Source: Kitasatospora sp. MAP5-34
GTDB lineage: Bacteria > Actinomycetota > Actinomycetes > Streptomycetales > Streptomycetaceae
Assembly (NCBI RefSeq): GCF_029894335.1
Contig: NZ_JARXZC010000003.1
Coordinates: forward strand, 248,001-312,000
Length of the DNA: 64,000 nucleotides
Reading direction: 5' to 3'
Position 1 is the stretch's first letter. Each line of letters starts with the position of its first letter. The notes below the pieces were generated by a model. The model did not search any database. It worked only from the letters and a program-made list of their open reading frames with translations, and had not been told where the DNA came from. Below are positions 61,722-64,000 of the stretch, piece after piece. The position numbers were made by a program, and so were the translations under genes.

Positions 61722-63668
61722 TCAGCTGCGGACCTCCGCGACGGCAGCGCCGAGGGCCTCCTTGATCCGGGGGCCGAGGCGGCCGAAGCCGAGCTCCTTC
61801 ATGGCGGCGCGGAGGAGCTCGTCCTCCGTACGCTCGACCTCGTCGCTGTCGATCCACCGTACGAGAGAGGTGAGTTCGGCGGCGGTGTAGGCAGCGATCG
61901 GCCGCCCAGGGGTCAGCGACGGCTTCTTCGGCCGCCGCACCCGGCCGGACTGTTCAGCCTCGGCCACGGGCTCGGCGACGGGCTCGACCTCAGCCACCGG
62001 CTCGGGCTCGACCTCGGGCTCGACCGCGGGCTCGACCTCAGCGACAGCCTCGGGCTCGACCTCGACCACGACCTCAGCCACCGGCTCAGGCTCAACATCG
62101 GCCTCAACCGCAGCGACCGGCTCGGGCTCTACCTCAGCGACGACCTCGACCTCAGGCTCAACCACCGGCTTAACCTCAGCGACAGCCTCGGGTTCGACCT
62201 CGACCACGACCTCAGCCACCGGCTCAGGCTCAACATCGGCCTCAACCGCAGCGACCGGCTCGGGCTCAACCTCAGCGACGACCTCGACCTCAGGCTCAAC
62301 CACCGGCTCAACCTCAGCGACAGCCTCGGGCTCGACCTCGACCACGACCTCAACCACCGGCTCAGGCTCAACGTCGGCCTCAACCACCGGCTCGACCTCA
62401 GCCACCGGCTCGACCTCGACCGCGACCTCAGCAACCGGCTCAACGTCGGCCTCAACCGCAGCGACCGGCTCGGGCTCTACCTCAGCGACGACCTCGACCT
62501 CAACGACGACCTCGGGCTCGGCGGCCAGGGTTTCCTCAACGGTTGCCGGGGCCTCGGGCTTGGCCTGTGCGGGGACCAGTGCCCCGCCGGCGGCGGGCTC
62601 TTCGGCAGTCGGTACCGCCTCGGCACGCGGTCCCGCCGCCAGTGCCTGACGGGCCGCTTCCTCAGCATCGTCGTCGGAGCTCAAGGCGGAGCCGGCGTCG
62701 CAGCTGGAGTCGGAGCCGGCGTCAGCGCTGTCGTCCGGCGAAGAGGCAGGCTCCGCAGCCTCGGTACCCGCCCGCCGGTCGTATGCCGCGACAGCGGCCT
62801 CACGGTCGGCCTGACGCTCCGTCAGCTCATCCAGCAGCTCGTCCAGTCCGAGTCCGGACAGGTCGGCGCGCAGCGAACGCAGGGTGGGCAGGCGGTAGAG
62901 CGTGCCCTCGTCTGCGGCCAGCCGGTCGATCAGGTCGGCGAGGTCGGCGAGCGGGGTGGACTCGAGGTCGTGGGCGGGCAGCAGGCGGGCGAGTGCCCGG
63001 ACGGCCTGGGCGAGCGCGTCGACGGCCTGGCTCACCTCGGTGAGGGCGGCGGCGTCGGACGGTACCGACGGGCGGGCGGCGCCGGAGGCGGCCAGTGCGG
63101 CCCAGTCGGCGCGTTCGGCAGCGGCGGCGGCCAGTGCCTCGTGCAGGTCGCTGCGGCGGCCGCGCTTGCCGACCACCAGCTTCTTCGCCTGCGCGCGCAG
63201 GGCGCGGCGCCGGACCCAGGAGAGCTTGACGCCCTGTTCCTTGCGCCAGCGTCCGTCAGCCGTGGCGGCGGTCAGCTCGTCGAGGTCGGCGTCGTACGCC
63301 TCGGCCCGCAGCTTGCCCGCCGTGTCGTACACGCGCTGCAGGACCCCGACGACCAGGCTGAGGCCGACCACGGTGTCCGGCTCGCCGAGGGCGCCTTCGG
63401 GGGTCAGCCCGAGGACGGCGGCGCGGGTCGCGGCGACGTCGCGACTGCGCAGCTCGGCGAGCAGGGTGGAGGCGGACCGCGCGTCCTCCGGGGTGTCGAT
63501 GGCGTCGGCGGCGGCGTACCAGGGGTTGGTGGCGTCGGTCAGCGTGAAGCCGCCCAGCTCGGCGTACCGGCCGAGTTCCTCGCGCGGGCCGGGCCGGGTG
63601 TCACCGTCCGGGGCGTCCACTGGGTCGACTGCCCCGGGGTCGGTGTCGTTCAGGTAGCTCACTGTCAT
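61722..63668 (-). CDS. Acidic Val/Glu/Pro repeat protein with helical N-terminus and conserved C-terminal domain
   Basis: Protein of 648 aa. Residues ~1-320 are predicted alpha-helical with a basic patch (WVRRRALRAQAKKLVVGKRGRR). Residues ~380-570 are an extremely acidic EVEPEPVAEV-type repeat from 46-codon units. Residues ~590-648 (AAYTAAELTSLVRWIDSD, RTEDELLRAAMKELGF, GPRIKEAL) resemble the C-terminal domain attached to some large DEAD/DUF3320-type helicases. The ATG at 63668 fits codon use; a longer frame to 63968 was rejected. It is translated in the same direction as the partial gene at the window end. Function is unknown. Confidence 0.7.
   Translation of the reverse strand: MTVSYLNDTDPGAVDPVDAPDGDTRPGPREELGRYAELGGFTLTDATNPWYAAADAIDTPEDARSASTLLAELRSRDVAATRAAVLGLTPEGALGEPDTVVGLSLVVGVLQRVYDTAGKLRAEAYDADLDELTAATADGRWRKEQGVKLSWVRRRALRAQAKKLVVGKRGRRSDLHEALAAAAAERADWAALAASGAARPSVPSDAAALTEVSQAVDALAQAVRALARLLPAHDLESTPLADLADLIDRLAADEGTLYRLPTLRSLRADLSGLGLDELLDELTERQADREAAVAAYDRRAGTEAAEPASSPDDSADAGSDSSCDAGSALSSDDDAEEAARQALAAGPRAEAVPTAEEPAAGGALVPAQAKPEAPATVEETLAAEPEVVVEVEVVAEVEPEPVAAVEADVEPVAEVAVEVEPVAEVEPVVEADVEPEPVVEVVVEVEPEAVAEVEPVVEPEVEVVAEVEPEPVAAVEADVEPEPVAEVVVEVEPEAVAEVKPVVEPEVEVVAEVEPEPVAAVEADVEPEPVAEVVVEVEPEAVAEVEPAVEPEVEPEPVAEVEPVAEPVAEAEQSGRVRRPKKPSLTPGRPIAAYTAAELTSLVRWIDSDEVERTEDELLRAAMKELGFGRLGPRIKEALGAAVAEVRS
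61960..62520 (-). repeat. 138-bp coding tandem repeats
   Basis: A 138-bp unit (46 codons) encoding acidic EVEPE/VEADVEPE peptides recurs with marker positions at 62041, 62179 and 62317, and is degenerate outside. Inter-unit sequence identity looks high at the DNA level, which suggests recent duplication. Confidence 0.85.
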
Positions 63669-63868
63669 GGTGAAGTCCGCTTCGTGGCAGGGCAGGCAGG
63701 GGACGGGACGCCGGCGTCCGGCGGCGCGGGCGGGAGATATCGAGCCCGGCGCGGACGCCCAGGATACGGGTGGGCGTTCGAGCGGTGCACGCAACCTGGC
63801 GGCTACGGCCTGCCGTGGCGTGGCGGCGGTCGGCACGGCTCGCTCAAGGGCGTGCTCGGGAGGTGGCG

Positions 63869-64000
63869 TCACGGTTCTCTCCGCGTGGCCCGGTGCGGGG
63901 CGAGGTGGGCGAGATCGCGGAGTGTCACCGGCGCGAGATACTCCCGGACCAGCGTGCGTTCCCACCACGCGCCGGTCTCGCGCAACTCGCGCGGGGTGGT
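63869..64000 (-). CDS. C-terminal end of an unidentified protein (partial)
   Basis: An open frame enters from the right edge of the window and stops at 63869. It encodes about 43 residues with good codon bias (ends LRDLAHLAPHRATRREP). It is read in the same direction as the acidic repeat gene about 200 bp further on and may share an operon with it. No domain can be named. Confidence 0.45.
   Translation of the reverse strand, partial: TTPRELRETGAWWERTLVREYLAPVTLRDLAHLAPHRATRREP

Noticed and set aside
61960..62520. CRISPR-like regular repeats
   Set aside because: The 138-bp units are in frame within a coding sequence and lack unique spacers.
63669..63968. N-terminal extension of the acidic repeat protein to 63968
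   Set aside because: Overlaps the codon-biased end of another gene (stop at 63869) and adds Pro/Arg-rich sequence with no homology; ATG at 63668 fits better.

Overview
This 64 kb window comes from a high-GC actinobacterium, most likely a member of the Streptomycetaceae (Streptomyces or Kitasatospora type). The evidence is extreme GC at third codon positions, many GTG/TTG starts, secreted GH18 chitinases, a mycothiol-dependent isomerase-type enzyme, a sugar ABC importer without its own ATPase, and an HSP90/TPR gene pair. No rRNA, tRNA, CRISPR array, transposase or integrase was seen.

Layout. 0.1-12.3 kb: two secreted GH18 enzymes around a glutaryl-CoA dehydrogenase, then a TfoX-like protein, a nitrilase-superfamily amidase, a YrdB-like membrane protein, class II fumarase, an SPW-repeat membrane protein, a PadR regulator with its probable acyl-CoA dehydrogenase target, and a broken multicopper oxidase. 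12.3-16.6 kb: a small cysteine-containing secreted peptide gene, a NarL-type response regulator/histidine kinase pair, and a secreted protein of unknown role. 16.7-25.5 kb: an eleven-gene, tightly overlapping minus-strand operon built around a sedoheptulose 7-phosphate cyclase (2-epi-5-epi-valiolone synthase type), a VOC-family epimerase candidate, three oxidoreductases, five cupin-type proteins and a second cyclase homologue that has lost every recognisable metal ligand. It has no aminotransferase, kinase or glycosyltransferase, so it looks like an undescribed cyclitol pathway. 25.7-31.7 kb: a phosphoribosyltransferase/hydrolase fusion and the tyrosine catabolic operon hppD-hmgA-unknown-fahA. 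31.7-41.2 kb: a 3003-residue secreted polymorphic toxin (11 propeller-like repeats, an internally duplicated module of about 945 residues, a HINT domain lacking the usual Cys, and a C-terminal EndoU-like nuclease) followed at once by its probable immunity gene.

41.5-64 kb: a lipoprotein, a carbohydrate ABC operon (binding protein plus two permeases) with a strong hairpin after the first gene, crotonase-family enzymes flanking a fused acyl-CoA carboxyltransferase, a TsaA-like protein, a two-RCK ion channel-like protein, the HSP90-like/TPR pair, a small monooxygenase, a cysteine-rich zinc-binding-type protein, a cytochrome P450, a mycothiol-dependent enzyme, a cyclic-di-AMP (ydaO) riboswitch in front of an M23 peptidase, small membrane proteins, a cytidine/cytosine deaminase-type enzyme and an acidic repeat protein with 138-bp coding repeats.

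Strong GC-rich hairpins mark many gene ends. Two copies of one intergenic inverted-repeat family, a chitinase-promoter palindrome and a PadR-type operator were also found.
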